Under the pieces are notes generated by a model. It made no database searches and was not told the DNA's origin. It saw only the letters and a list, made by a program, of their open reading frames with translations. DNA of 64,000 bases from Faecalicoccus acidiformans (GTDB lineage Bacteria > Bacillota_I > Bacilli_A > Erysipelotrichales > Erysipelotrichaceae): positions 54,342 through 118,341 of the forward strand of contig NZ_JACHHD010000004.1 in NCBI RefSeq assembly GCF_014202635.1. Reading direction: 5' to 3'. Positions 45,495 through 54,705 of the stretch are shown in pieces. How positions within the stretch are numbered: position 1 is the first letter of the stretch; each line of letters begins with the position of its first letter. Made by a program: the position numbers and the translations under genes.

Positions 45495-45690
45495 AAATGC
45501 GCGGTACCACCTTTTTTCCATTTATACTATATAAATGACACCTCATCGTTAACGCCGATTACGTCTATGCCTCGCAATGCTTTGACATAGAAGCTCCAAG
45601 ACACGTTCCAGAAACCTTGTTCATGACTTGCACCCACCGTCAATTCTCTTAAGAAAAAGGGATTCTGTACTACTTCTCTTCTTAGCTATG
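45495..45690 (-). ncRNA. T-box riboswitch, arginine specifier (CGU)
   Basis: The leader holds the T-box GGTGGTACCGCG (45500-45511) that pairs with uncharged tRNA acceptor ends. Stem I is visible: AGTA followed by CAGAATCC, which pairs with GGTTTCTG, then GAA and the specifier CGT at 45603-45605, an arginine codon. This fits control of the arginine operon by tRNA-Arg charging. The specifier was placed from stem geometry by eye. Confidence 0.88.
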
Positions 45691-45695
45691 AAACT

Positions 45696-45723
45696 ATTAT
45701 ACAGTTTTGAAAATTTTTATCAA
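45696..45723 (-). promoter_or_regulatory. Promoter of the arginine operon
   Basis: TTGATA (45718-45723), 16-bp spacer, TATAAT (45696-45701) on the minus strand, just before T-box stem I. Confidence 0.78.
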
Positions 45724-45751
45724 CATAAAAATGAAAACTTTTCATAAAATG

Positions 45752-45778
45752 TCAAAAAAAAGAAGGGCTGATTAGCCC
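45752..45778 (-). terminator. Former tsf terminator, separated from tsf by the IS and partly rebuilt
   Basis: Minus strand GGGCTAATCAGCCC followed by TTC and eight T. Joined to the tsf end without the IS and one target copy it would be AAGGGCT-AATC-AGCCCTT plus T run. The duplicated target supplies GGGCT, so a 5-bp stem remains. Confidence 0.7.
45771..45778. repeat. Left 8-bp target-site duplication of the IS
   Basis: ATTAGCCC directly before the left inverted repeat, identical to 47578-47585. Confidence 0.93.
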
Positions 45779-45801
45779 GGGTATCCAAAATATTTAGGGG
45801 A
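45779..45801 (+). repeat. Left terminal inverted repeat of the IS
   Basis: Begins GGGTATCC and ends TTTAGGGGA; 20 of 23 bases match the right repeat. Confidence 0.92.
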
Positions 45802-45853
45802 GTAAAGTTTAGGGGACAATTTAGGGGAGAATCTGGGGGACCAATTTAGGGGA
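45793..45853 (+). repeat. Subterminal repeat array, IS left end
   Basis: Five direct copies of TTTAGGGGA starting at 45793, 45808, 45820, 45832 (variant TCTGGGGGA) and 45845; spacing 12-15 bases. Likely transposase-binding sites. Confidence 0.75.
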
Positions 45854-45938
45854 CTGAAACAGTTCCCTTTTTCTATGCTTTTTAATCCTGATTTTATATA
45901 ATCTCTTTTGTCATATCTCCCGGTCAAAAGGAGGTTTT

Positions 45939-47408
45939 ATGACTGATTCTAATCTAATACAAACGGATATCATGGATCTTCTGAACATCTCAAACGATCC
46001 TTCTATCTTTGTCGATCATATCGACATCGCTGATGATATCAAGTCTATACACATATTCCGTAGACCAGATCCCAACTTCTGTCCCAGATGTAACTGTCGT
46101 ATGCATTCCAAGGGATTCTATATCCGTAAAGTAAATCATCCTGTGCTCCAGGATACCACCAGGCTCTTTCTCATCATCCACCAGAGAAAATGGTACTGTC
46201 CTCATTGTGGACTTTACCTCAATGATCAGTTCCCATTTCTGGAACGCTACGCTCATTCGTCAAACATCACACCTCTTTTGGTCATCGATGCGATGAAGGA
46301 TCTCAATAAATCGGCTGCTCAGGTTGCCAGACAATTCAACATGTCCGATACACAGGTCCATGATCTTTTCAATGCCTATGTCGACCTTCCCCGGCTTCCT
46401 CTTTCAGAATACATCTCCATCGATGAGGTCTTCCTCAATATCAGCGACAAAGACAAATATACATTTGTCATCATGGATTTCATCAATGGTGATATTATCG
46501 ACATGGTCCACAATCGATGGATGTCCACACTGGAAGACTATTTCCTTTCCATTCCTCTGGAGGAACGCAAACAAGTCAAGGGAATCATTTGCGATGCTTA
46601 TCAGAACTACTTAAAGTTACCAGAAAAGTTCTTTCCAAACGCCTGTCTGATACTGGATTCTTTCCATGTCGTCAAATATATTATAAGTCGGCTCAACACC
46701 TATCTTTATAGGGTCCTTAAGCGATACCAGGAAAGAGACAGGAAACGACTGGAAAAGAAGAATCATGATACGAACCGGGACTTTCAGATCATTCAGGATT
46801 CCAGAGAGGTTGTACTTTTGAAAAGCTACCGTTGGATCCTGCTCAAGAATAGAGATGAGATCAATTATTCAACAAAAAGATACTATCACAAGCGTCTGGG
46901 GATGAATGTAGATACGTTCACAATCGAGAAGATGTTCTTGGACCTGGATCCAAATTTCAAAAAGCTGCGGGATCTGAAAGAAGAATACATTCGTTTCAAT
47001 CAGATCGAATATGAAAAGACAGAGGATGTTCAGAATGCATTGGAGAATCTCATATCTAGATATCGAGATTCTGATCAACTCATATTCTATGATTTTTCTC
47101 GTTTTCTGGAATCCCATAAGGAAATGATCATCCATTCGTTCACAAAATTAAAGGTCCATAGAAAAACCGAAACCGAAGAAAAAGAATACTATAGCCGATT
47201 ATCCAATGGACCGATGGAATCCTTCAACCGAAAACCGAAGGATTATAAGAGAAACGCACGAGGCTTCTCTGATTTTCATTATACACGAAACCGCATCCTC
47301 TTAAGCATGCGAAGAAATCCAGCTATCAGGGGAATCCCAAGATCCAGATCTGAGTTTAAGAAAAACGGGACCAAACGCGGCTGTTACAATAAGACCAAAT
47401 TAAGATAA
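45939..47408 (+). CDS. ISL3-family transposase
   Basis: 489-residue DDE-type transposase. An N-terminal zinc-ribbon (CPRCNCRMHSKGFY; CPHCGLYL, about 48-91) and a helix-turn-helix (QVARQFNMSDTQVHDLF) precede the catalytic domain, with SIDEVF (first Asp), ICDAYQNYLK and DSFHVVKYI, and a late Glu in SNGPMESFNRKPKDYKR. AAGGAGG is ten bases before ATG 45939 and TATAAT lies farther upstream. ORF is complete. Confidence 0.95.
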   Translation: MTDSNLIQTDIMDLLNISNDPSIFVDHIDIADDIKSIHIFRRPDPNFCPRCNCRMHSKGFYIRKVNHPVLQDTTRLFLIIHQRKWYCPHCGLYLNDQFPFLERYAHSSNITPLLVIDAMKDLNKSAAQVARQFNMSDTQVHDLFNAYVDLPRLPLSEYISIDEVFLNISDKDKYTFVIMDFINGDIIDMVHNRWMSTLEDYFLSIPLEERKQVKGIICDAYQNYLKLPEKFFPNACLILDSFHVVKYIISRLNTYLYRVLKRYQERDRKRLEKKNHDTNRDFQIIQDSREVVLLKSYRWILLKNRDEINYSTKRYYHKRLGMNVDTFTIEKMFLDLDPNFKKLRDLKEEYIRFNQIEYEKTEDVQNALENLISRYRDSDQLIFYDFSRFLESHKEMIIHSFTKLKVHRKTETEEKEYYSRLSNGPMESFNRKPKDYKRNARGFSDFHYTRNRILLSMRRNPAIRGIPRSRSEFKKNGTKRGCYNKTKLR

Positions 47409-47443
47409 TATCAACAGAATCAATACTAGACTGGGAGATATGA

Positions 47444-47470
47444 AAAGGAGGGCAATTTCACCCTCCTTTT
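47444..47470. terminator. Bidirectional terminator inside the IS
   Basis: AAAAGGAGGG pairs with CCCTCCTTTT around eight bases, giving U runs on both strands. It ends transposase transcription and would also stop transcripts entering from tsf. Confidence 0.8.
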
Positions 47471-47486
47471 ACAGCTGAATTTTTAA

Positions 47487-47563
47487 TTTAGGGGAGTAGA
47501 AAATTTATGACTATTGGTTAGTCCCCTAAATTCTCCCCTAGATTTCTGGCCGAGTCCCCTAAA
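47487..47563. repeat. Subterminal repeat array, IS right end
   Basis: One direct TTTAGGGGA (47487-47495) and three inverted copies at 47522-47530, 47534-47542 (variant) and 47555-47563. Confidence 0.72.
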
Positions 47564-47577
47564 TTATTTGGTTACCC
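47555..47577 (-). repeat. Right terminal inverted repeat of the IS
   Basis: Reads GGGTAACC...TTTAGGGGA on the minus strand; mismatches to the left repeat at positions 6, 12 and 13. Confidence 0.92.
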
Positions 47578-47585
47578 ATTAGCCC
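47578..47585. repeat. Right 8-bp target-site duplication of the IS
   Basis: ATTAGCCC; it contains the tsf stop codon (TTA on plus). Confidence 0.93.
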
Positions 47586-48469
47586 TTGATTTGTGACATT
47601 ACTTCTTCAGCGAAATTTTCTTCACGCTTTTCAATACCTTCACCCGTCTGATAACGAACAAAGCATACTGCAGATGCACCATTCTCTTTTAAGTATTGTC
47701 CAACCTTTTGTTTAGGTTCCAAGAAGTATTCCTGATCATTTAAACAAAGATCTTTAAAGTGTTTATCTACTTTTCCTTTTAAGATTCCCTGTAATACTTT
47801 TTCTGGTTTATTCGCCATCTTTGGATCATTCTGCATCATCTGCAGCTGCAGTTCGCGTTCATGTTCTACAACTTCAGAAGGAATTTCATCCTGGCTTACA
47901 TAAGCAGGCGACATACTAGCGACCTGCATTGCGATATTTTTAGCCAGCTGGGCATCTTGTGTACCTTTTAGAACAACGACAGCCGAGATTTTGCCACCCA
48001 TATGCATGTAAGTCCCAAATACTTCGTCATCTTGTTTAGTAACAACGTTAACGCGACGGAAAGAAATCTTTTCTCCGATCGTTGCCGTTGCGTTTGTAAT
48101 GACTTCTTCTACAGTTCCTTCAGATGTATTGACCTTCATAGCCTCTTCCTGGCTAGCTGGCTTGGCTTCTAAAAGAGCAGCCTGTAAAACATCTAATACA
48201 TGTAAGAACTGTTCGTTTTTAGCAACAAAGTCCGTTTCTGAATTGACTTCAAAAATCACCGCATCATTTCCTTGACTAGCAACACGAGTCAAACCTTCTG
48301 CTGCGATACGTCCTGCTTTCTTTTCAGCTTTTGCGATGCCTTTTTCACGAAGCCAGTCAACAGCTTTTGCGATATCTCCTTCGCATTCTGTCAAGGCCTT
48401 TTTGCAATCCATCATTCCGGCACCAGTTTTTTCACGTAATTCTTTAACTTGACTTGCGGTAATAGCCAT
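47579..48469 (-). CDS. tsf: Elongation factor Ts
   Basis: Nucleotide exchange factor of EF-Tu. 296 residues: N-terminal UBA-like domain (VKELREKTGAGMMDCKKAL), FVAKNEQF core (NSETDFVAKNEQF) and C-terminal coiled-coil/dimerisation parts, VNVVTKQDDEVFGTYMHMGGKI. ATG 48469 is preferred over 48475 because AAGGAG is only one base from the latter. The IS abuts its stop codon, but the reading frame is intact, and the stop lies within the duplicated target. Confidence 0.96.
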   Translation of the reverse strand: MAITASQVKELREKTGAGMMDCKKALTECEGDIAKAVDWLREKGIAKAEKKAGRIAAEGLTRVASQGNDAVIFEVNSETDFVAKNEQFLHVLDVLQAALLEAKPASQEEAMKVNTSEGTVEEVITNATATIGEKISFRRVNVVTKQDDEVFGTYMHMGGKISAVVVLKGTQDAQLAKNIAMQVASMSPAYVSQDEIPSEVVEHERELQLQMMQNDPKMANKPEKVLQGILKGKVDKHFKDLCLNDQEYFLEPKQKVGQYLKENGASAVCFVRYQTGEGIEKREENFAEEVMSQIKG

Positions 48470-48493
48470 GTTCATTCTCCTTCTCTTTCTTGA

Positions 48494-49411
48494 TTATTCT
48501 GCTTCTGCAACCGCTTCGGCTTCAGGAGCTGATTCAGCTTTTGTTTCTTCTTGTTTTGGAGCTGGTTTGTTAAAACGACGGTTACGACGTTCGAAGTTTC
48601 TCTTGCGTTTTTCTTCGATGCGCTGACGACGTCTTCTTTCGTTTTCAGCAATCTGCTGTTCCACGTTGCGAATAACATCATCCATTGTCACATCTTCTTC
48701 TGTGTTATCCAAATAAGCCATTTCCAGAACGCCACCCTTAGCATCAACAATAGCATCCGCTAAAATCGTAGTGACTAATTTAATAGAGCGAGCTGCATCA
48801 TCGTTTGATGCGATTGGATAAGTAGCATCATCTGGATCACAGTTTGTATCCAACATCGCAAACACAGGGATGCCTAATTTCTTAGCTTCAGCAACAGCGT
48901 TGTGTTCTTCTTTTGGATCAATGATGAAGATGGCATCCGGCAATTTCTTCATTTCTTTGATTCCGCCTAAACTGCTTTCCAATTTAGCTTTTTCTTTACG
49001 CAAAGAAGCCTGTTCTTTTTTCGTATATACTTCAATTTTTCCGCTGGCTTCCATTTCTTCGATTTCAACCAAACGTTTTACACGTTTTTGAATTGTACGG
49101 AAGTTTGTTAATAAACCACCCAACCAGCGTTTGTTTACATAGAATGAACCAGAACGCAAAGCTTGTTCTTCAATCGTTTCTGCAGCTTGTTTTTTAGTTC
49201 CTACAAACAGAACCTTTCCACCGCGTTCACTGATCGCTTTTAATTCAGCATAAGCTTCTTCAATCTGTTCGATCGTTTGATTCAAGTCTACAATATAGAC
49301 TCCGTTACGGCTGGTATAGATGTATGGTTTCATCTTAGGATTCCAGCGACGAGTCTGATGTCCGAAATGAACACCATTCTCCAGCAATTTTTTCATTGAT
49401 ACAATTGACAT
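48494..49411 (-). CDS. rpsB: 30S ribosomal protein S2 with C-terminal extension
   Basis: 305 residues against about 245 in B. subtilis. The first ~235 residues are normal S2 ([24 protein letters not shown] start, [45 protein letters not shown]). The extra ~60 residues are a strongly basic helix ([21 protein letters not shown]) and then an acidic Ala/Glu tail. tsf follows after a short gap. Confidence 0.96.
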   Translation of the reverse strand: MSIVSMKKLLENGVHFGHQTRRWNPKMKPYIYTSRNGVYIVDLNQTIEQIEEAYAELKAISERGGKVLFVGTKKQAAETIEEQALRSGSFYVNKRWLGGLLTNFRTIQKRVKRLVEIEEMEASGKIEVYTKKEQASLRKEKAKLESSLGGIKEMKKLPDAIFIIDPKEEHNAVAEAKKLGIPVFAMLDTNCDPDDATYPIASNDDAARSIKLVTTILADAIVDAKGGVLEMAYLDNTEEDVTMDDVIRNVEQQIAENERRRRQRIEEKRKRNFERRNRRFNKPAPKQEETKAESAPEAEAVAEAE

Positions 49412-49416
49412 AATAG

Positions 49417-49522
49417 TCCTTCCTTTCCGTTACTCCTCCATCATTTCGAACGCTCGCAACATTCTTGATATGCACGGGCAAGCGAATCCATGATGTGTGT
49501 ATTTGCACTTTCGCGCCTTTAT
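49417..49522 (-). ncRNA. Structured 5' leader of rpsB, candidate S2 autoregulatory RNA
   Basis: The ~105-base leader can fold into stacked helices: GCGC-GAAA-GTGC near its start, CATCAT with ATGATG enclosing CGCTTGC with GCGAGCG, and GCAT with ATGT inside, the outer helix ending directly before GGAGGAG. The pairing is seen by eye; autoregulation by S2 is inferred from other bacteria. Confidence 0.5.
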
Positions 49523-49551
49523 ATATTAGCATGTCCATTAGGCCAATTCAA
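49523..49551 (-). promoter_or_regulatory. Promoter of rpsB-tsf
   Basis: TTGAAT (49546-49551), 17-bp spacer, TAATAT (49523-49528) on the minus strand. Confidence 0.75.
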
Positions 49552-49568
49552 GCAGAAACTGCGCATTC

Positions 49569-50480
49569 TTAAGACTTGATTCTATGATTGGCAAGAGGAT
49601 GAGAACGCTCGTATTCTTTTAATAATTTTTGTGGGGACAAATGTGTATAGATCTGGGTCGTCGACAAGCTGGAATGGCCCAGAAGTTCCTGAACAATTCG
49701 AATATCTGCTCCGTTGTCTAACAAATGGGTCGCAAAACTGTGTCGGAGCATATGGGGATGAACGTTCATTCCCATCCCGATCGCATCTGCATGTTTTTGC
49801 ATCAGCATTTGAACAGCTCGAGTGGTCATGGGTTTTCCTCGCAAAGAGACGAAGACATGATTGGTTTGCTTAGCCACCTTTTCCCAATAAGAAAGCCGAT
49901 AACTCTGAAACATCGAGCATAAACCCTGATAGAATGGAACAATTCTTTCTTTATCTCCTTTTCCTACAATACGAACAAAACGATCATCCAAATGGACATC
50001 TTCCCATTGTAATGAAACGATTTCGCTGACACGAAGCCCACAGGCATACATTAACGAGAATAACATTTTATCCCGGAGCTCTGCCGGTTTTTGAAGGTCA
50101 TAGGATTCCAAGAACGTTTGAATTTCAGAAACAAAGAGAAAATCCGGTATCTTTCGAGACGTTTTCGGTGAATGGAGAGAATTTAAAGGATTATTTGGGA
50201 TCCCGATATACTCATTCAAATATTTGTAAAAGGAGCGATATGTGCTTAATTTGCGAGCAATCGTAGAGTTTTTTGCCATAGAACCATCTGACAACGTGCG
50301 GATATGCGACAAATAATCCAAAAAAACCAGGCGATCTACGTCTTCAAAATCCGTAATTCCCTGGCTTTTAAGAAATTCTACAAATTGATTGAGATCTCTT
50401 CGATAGGCCTCGACTGTTTTATCTGATTGCGAATGCTGATGATAGACATATTGAAGAAACCGCTCGATCAACTCATTCAT
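49569..50480 (-). CDS. xerC: Tyrosine recombinase, XerC/XerD type
   Basis: 303-residue phage-integrase-family recombinase. The N-terminal SAM-like domain and catalytic residues are intact: Arg in [11 protein letters not shown], Lys near [19 protein letters not shown] (His-x-x-Arg), [15 protein letters not shown] (His and Tyr nucleophile). Its place after trmFO is that of xerC, which resolves chromosome dimers at dif; XerC versus XerD cannot be settled from one sequence. No dif site was found here. Overlaps trmFO by eight bases. Confidence 0.92.
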   Translation of the reverse strand: MNELIERFLQYVYHQHSQSDKTVEAYRRDLNQFVEFLKSQGITDFEDVDRLVFLDYLSHIRTLSDGSMAKNSTIARKLSTYRSFYKYLNEYIGIPNNPLNSLHSPKTSRKIPDFLFVSEIQTFLESYDLQKPAELRDKMLFSLMYACGLRVSEIVSLQWEDVHLDDRFVRIVGKGDKERIVPFYQGLCSMFQSYRLSYWEKVAKQTNHVFVSLRGKPMTTRAVQMLMQKHADAIGMGMNVHPHMLRHSFATHLLDNGADIRIVQELLGHSSLSTTQIYTHLSPQKLLKEYERSHPLANHRIKS

Positions 50481-51771
50481 TGATTTCCTCCTGGATCTGT
50501 CGTATACGTTTTAAAGCCTGCTCACAGATCTTTTCTTTCCGTTGAGCCTTTTTACATTTTTCCTGCAGGTTGACCACCCCAAAATTCGCATTCATCGGTT
50601 GAAAGTGAGAAGGCGTACAATGCGTAATGTAATGAGCCTGAGAGCCCATGATGCACGTATTCCCAAAAACAATGGGATCCTTGCCGCAAATCATGCGTGC
50701 CATATTGATTCCAGCGATCAGCCCGCTGGCACACGATTCGACATAACCTTCCACGCCCGTCAATTGTCCCGCAAAAAAGAGATCCGGACGTTTTTTAGAT
50801 TGATATGTTTCTTGAAGGACACGTGGCGAACAAATAAAAGTATTTCGATGCATCACGCCATAACGAGTGATCTTCAAATTCTCTAATCCAGGAATCAGAG
50901 AAAATACCCTTCTTTGTTCAGGCCAAGTCAGATGTGTTTGAAAACCCACAATATTGTATAAAGAAGCGGCAACGTTATCTTGACGAAGTTGAACAACCGC
51001 TACCGGATGGTGGTTCATATCCTTTTCCAAACCAACCGGTTTTAAAGGACCAAACAACATGGTCTTTTTACCCCTTTTGGCCATCTCTTCGATAGGCATG
51101 CAGCCTTCGAAGACCTTGAGTTCAAAATCATGCATCTTTACACACTCTGCAGAGATCAAAGCTTCATAAAACCGATCAAACTCGTTTTGATCCATCGGAC
51201 AGTTGATGTAGCTTGCTTCGCCTTTGTCATACCGCGATTTGTAATAGGCCTTGTTAAAATCAATTGAATCTTTTTCAACGATAGGAGCAGCCGCATCATA
51301 AAAATGCAGGGGTTCAACCTCTAAAAATTCATTGATCGTTTGTGCAAAGGCATCGCTTGTCAAAGGGCCCGTTGCGATGATACATGGTCCATCGGGTATT
51401 TCGATTACTTCTTCATAACTGACACGAATGGCAGGATGGTTCTTTAATGTTTTTGTGATCGTTTCAGAAAACAAGTGCCGATCCACCGCCAAAGCGCTCC
51501 CGGCAGGAACCGCACAGGAATCGGCCGTTTTCAGTATCAAAGAATTCAAGATGCGCAACTCTTCTTTTAAGATCCCGACTGCATTATTCAGCGCGTTCGA
51601 ACGCAAAGAATTAGAACAAACGAGTTCAGCAAAGCCGTCTGTATGAAAAGCCGGCGGATATTTTTGGGGACGCATCTCAATCAGATGGACCGGAATCCCC
51701 CGCAAAGCCAGCTGCCAAGCCGCTTCACATCCGGCCAATCCGGCTCCGATCACCGTAACTTCACGAGGCAT
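50473..51771 (-). CDS. trmFO: Methylenetetrahydrofolate-tRNA-(uracil-5-)-methyltransferase
   Basis: FAD/folate enzyme forming m5U54 in tRNA. 432 residues from ATG 51771: [18 protein letters not shown] dinucleotide-binding start, [27 protein letters not shown], and [13 protein letters not shown] with the catalytic Cys region. AAGGAG lies before the start. Overlaps the topA end by 11 bases; topA-trmFO-xerC is a conserved Firmicute order. Confidence 0.96.
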   Translation of the reverse strand: MPREVTVIGAGLAGCEAAWQLALRGIPVHLIEMRPQKYPPAFHTDGFAELVCSNSLRSNALNNAVGILKEELRILNSLILKTADSCAVPAGSALAVDRHLFSETITKTLKNHPAIRVSYEEVIEIPDGPCIIATGPLTSDAFAQTINEFLEVEPLHFYDAAAPIVEKDSIDFNKAYYKSRYDKGEASYINCPMDQNEFDRFYEALISAECVKMHDFELKVFEGCMPIEEMAKRGKKTMLFGPLKPVGLEKDMNHHPVAVVQLRQDNVAASLYNIVGFQTHLTWPEQRRVFSLIPGLENLKITRYGVMHRNTFICSPRVLQETYQSKKRPDLFFAGQLTGVEGYVESCASGLIAGINMARMICGKDPIVFGNTCIMGSQAHYITHCTPSHFQPMNANFGVVNLQEKCKKAQRKEKICEQALKRIRQIQEEINE

Positions 51772-53908
51772 CTTTTGACTCCTTTTTCTTTTCGCTTTTT
51801 TTGATATATCGACATTTTGGATAATTGCTGCAGCCGACAAAAGTCGTTCCAAAGCGCGATTTTCGCAACACGAGATCGTGTCCGCATTCCGGACATTTTT
51901 CACCGGTTGGCTGAGGTTTGGCTTTCTCTTTCAAAGAGACAATCGTCTTGCATTCCGGATAATTTGTACATGCCCAAAAAGGACCAAATCGTCCTTTTTT
52001 GATAACCATTTTAGCACCGCAATTTGGGCAGATCTTCTCTTCTTGTCCTTCTTCTGCAGCCGGGTTAGTTTCTTCCTGACTTTCGGTATATCGACATTTC
52101 GGAAAGTTGATACAAGAGATAAAACGACCATATTTACCATTGCGGTAAACCAGTTCTCCTCCGCAATCCGGACATGTACGACCCACTCTTTCTAATTCTT
52201 TTTTCGGCATTTTGTCATAGGCATCTTCTACCAAAGGTTCAAATTCATCATAGAAAGAATGAAGATAAGCTATCGGATCCGTATCGCCATCGGCTATGGA
52301 ATCCAAAGAATTTTCCATATTGGCCGTGTATTCTACATTGATTACGCTTTTAAAATATTCTTGAAGCTTCTCATCTGTCAAGATCCCCTGGTCGCTGGGA
52401 AAGAATACTTTCGTTTTGGTCGTTTTGTTTGGATCTGGCTGCAACAAGGCATAACCTCGTTTTTGTAAAGTGTCAATGATCATAGCATAAGTGCTAGGTC
52501 GGCCAATTGACTTCTCTTCCAGATCTTTGATCAAGCGAGCTTCTGTATAACGTGCAGGCGGTTCTGTGAAATGTTGTTTGGCTTCTACGGGTACATCGGA
52601 AAAGAGTTCGCCTTTTTCCAAAGCCGGCAAGATTTCATCTTTCTGTTTTTCATAAGCTGAATAAACTTTTAAGTAGCCGTCAAATTTCAGCATTTGCCCT
52701 GAACTTGTAAACTCACAACCATTGCATTCAAATTTCGCATTAGTCACACTAAATACCGCATCGCTCATCAAAGAAGCTACAGTCCGTGCATAGATCAAAG
52801 AATACAGACGATATTGTTCATTGGTCAAATATGCTTTAATTTTTTCAGGTACGTTATTGATATTTGTCGGTCGAATAGCTTCGTGAGCATCTTGTGCATT
52901 TTTAGAATTATGGGCATGAACAGGGCCAATATAATCTTTGCCGTATTCGTTTTCAATATAAGCATGCGCATCTTTGACAAACAGATCACTCAAGCGTGTA
53001 GAATCTGAACGCATATAAGTTATCAGACCTTGCATTTGCCCTCCAAGATCGATGCCTTCATAAAGCTTTTGGGCAATCGTCATGGTCTTTTTTGCTCCAT
53101 AGCCCAATTTTGTGCTGGATTCCTGCTGCAAAGTCGAAGTTGTAAACGGCAGTTTGGGCTGTCGTTTACGAGAACGAGTCGACAATGAAGATAAAACAAA
53201 ATCACTATGACAACGTTTTACAACGGCATTGGCTTGCTCTTCGTTTTCTAATTTTGGTTTTTTTCCATCCACTTTTGTCAAATCCGCCGTAAAACTTTTT
53301 CTGCTTTTTTTTAGATTCGCATGAATGCTCCAGTATTCTTTAGGCTGAAAAGCCTGGATCTCTTTTTCCCGTTCTACGATTAAATGCAGCGCCACAGATT
53401 GTACGCGGCCTGCTGATTTAGACTGGATCTTGTTTTTTAAAAGTTTACTCAGCTTGAAACCTATAATTCGGTCCAACATACGCCGTGTTTCCTGAGACCG
53501 AACCAGATCCATATCAATATGTGATGGATTCTTGATTGCTTCTAAAATCGCAGGTTTAGTGATTTCGTGAAAGATGATCCGATTGGTAGAATCAACATCT
53601 AAATCCAGCTCTCTTGCCAAATGCCACGCAATAGCTTCTCCTTCACGATCCGGGTCACTTGCCAGATAGATAGAACCGCTGTTCTTCGCAAGCTTTTTTA
53701 ATTCTTTTACAACATCTTTTTTATCTGAATTGATCTTGTATGTAGGTTTAAAATCATGATCGATATCAATTCCCAATCCTTCTTTTCCACTCGTTGCCAA
53801 ATCGCAAATATGGCCCTTGCTAGAAACAACTTTGTAATCAGATCCTAAATATTTTTCAATCGTCTTCGATTTAGAAGGCGACTCTACGATGACTAAATTC
53901 TTACTCAT
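51761..53908 (-). CDS. topA: DNA topoisomerase I
   Basis: Type IA topoisomerase relaxing negative supercoils. 715 residues: TOPRIM ([33 protein letters not shown]), active-site Tyr in [13 protein letters not shown] (about 305), and three C-terminal four-Cys zinc ribbons starting CPDCGG, CPNCGA and CPECGH. ATG 53908 is six bases from GGAGG; an in-frame TTG at 53914 is less likely. Confidence 0.97.
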   Translation of the reverse strand: MSKNLVIVESPSKSKTIEKYLGSDYKVVSSKGHICDLATSGKEGLGIDIDHDFKPTYKINSDKKDVVKELKKLAKNSGSIYLASDPDREGEAIAWHLARELDLDVDSTNRIIFHEITKPAILEAIKNPSHIDMDLVRSQETRRMLDRIIGFKLSKLLKNKIQSKSAGRVQSVALHLIVEREKEIQAFQPKEYWSIHANLKKSRKSFTADLTKVDGKKPKLENEEQANAVVKRCHSDFVLSSLSTRSRKRQPKLPFTTSTLQQESSTKLGYGAKKTMTIAQKLYEGIDLGGQMQGLITYMRSDSTRLSDLFVKDAHAYIENEYGKDYIGPVHAHNSKNAQDAHEAIRPTNINNVPEKIKAYLTNEQYRLYSLIYARTVASLMSDAVFSVTNAKFECNGCEFTSSGQMLKFDGYLKVYSAYEKQKDEILPALEKGELFSDVPVEAKQHFTEPPARYTEARLIKDLEEKSIGRPSTYAMIIDTLQKRGYALLQPDPNKTTKTKVFFPSDQGILTDEKLQEYFKSVINVEYTANMENSLDSIADGDTDPIAYLHSFYDEFEPLVEDAYDKMPKKELERVGRTCPDCGGELVYRNGKYGRFISCINFPKCRYTESQEETNPAAEEGQEEKICPNCGAKMVIKKGRFGPFWACTNYPECKTIVSLKEKAKPQPTGEKCPECGHDLVLRKSRFGTTFVGCSNYPKCRYIKKSEKKKESKDAS

Positions 53909-53964
53909 TTCCAACCTCCAATTGGTTCGTTAGTAATAAAACAATAAAAAAATGCGTTTGTCAA

Positions 53965-54705
53965 TTATAATTCATCCAGATCCGACTCTTCAACGATAAT
54001 ATACGCCCCATTTTGAATCAGCCAGTTGCACCCCGTATGCTCTTTATCCTCAAACGCTGAAGGAACACAGTATACCGGCTTAGAAAGTTCTAAACATTCA
54101 TTAACTGTATGCATCGTTCCGCTCTTACATTTAGCCTGGATCACGATCAAAGCATCACAAGAAGCAGCAATCAAACGATTTCTCCACGGAAAATGATGAG
54201 CCAATGGTTTAGTATGCATAGGATATTCGCTAAGAATCAAATGTCTTCTAGACATCTCCTGATATAAAAAGGCATTTTCTTTTGGATAAATTCTATCCAA
54301 ACCACAACCGATGAATCCAATCGTCTTTTGATCCAAACTGCATCGATGTGCCATACTATCGATTCCCTTCGCAAGTCCGGACACAATGACATAACGCTTC
54401 TTTAAACGGTCTGTGATGATCTTTGTATTGTTTAGTGCAGATGATGTACAATTTCGGCTGCCAATGATCGCAATACCTCTTTTTTGTAAATAAGAAAAAT
54501 CGCCTTCATAAAATAAGATCCACGGAGGATAGCGCAACTGTCGAAAACAAGATGGATATTCCGGATCCACAATGGTAACAAAGGAACCTGGATAACGAAT
54601 TCTTTGCACAGGTGCTTTGTTTTTTATTCTTAAAGCGATTTGTTGCCATTCTCCTTGACTTTCAAGCGCATACCACAAGATTGCTTCTCTTAATCTTTCA
54701 TTCAT
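53965..54705 (-). CDS. dprA: DprA/Smf DNA-processing protein, short form
   Basis: Loads RecA on incoming single-stranded DNA during transformation. 246 residues, so a Rossmann-like DprA domain with only a short N-terminal part and no C-terminal winged helix. Signature motifs: IIGSRNCTS, SGLAKGIDSMAHR, GCGLDRIYPKEN, HHFPWRNRLIAA, SGTMHTV. No ribosome binding site precedes ATG 54705. No com genes are in the window to support competence. Confidence 0.92.
   Translation of the reverse strand: MNERLREAILWYALESQGEWQQIALRIKNKAPVQRIRYPGSFVTIVDPEYPSCFRQLRYPPWILFYEGDFSYLQKRGIAIIGSRNCTSSALNNTKIITDRLKKRYVIVSGLAKGIDSMAHRCSLDQKTIGFIGCGLDRIYPKENAFLYQEMSRRHLILSEYPMHTKPLAHHFPWRNRLIAASCDALIVIQAKCKSGTMHTVNECLELSKPVYCVPSAFEDKEHTGCNWLIQNGAYIIVEESDLDEL

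Larger units (their letters stand above)
45779..47577 (+). mobile_element. ISL3-family insertion sequence, apparently intact
   Basis: A 1799-bp element with 23-bp imperfect terminal inverted repeats, an exact 8-bp target duplication (as usual for ISL3), one uninterrupted transposase ORF and a terminator after it. Each end also carries several copies of TTTAGGGGA. The clean duplication and intact ORF point to recent insertion. It landed at the tsf stop codon, on the opposite strand to tsf. Confidence 0.94.

Noticed and set aside
45300..45590. Plus-strand open frame across the argG leader
   Set aside because: It is antisense to argG's start, the leader peptide and the T-box, with no ribosome binding site.
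45793..47563. CRISPR-like repeats near the transposase
   Set aside because: The nine-base TTTAGGGGA repeats are too short and too close (12-15 bases), lie inside the IS ends, and have no cas genes nearby.
49335..49538. 67-codon frame across the rpsB start and leader
   Set aside because: It is out of frame with rpsB, starts inside the structured leader and lacks a ribosome binding site.
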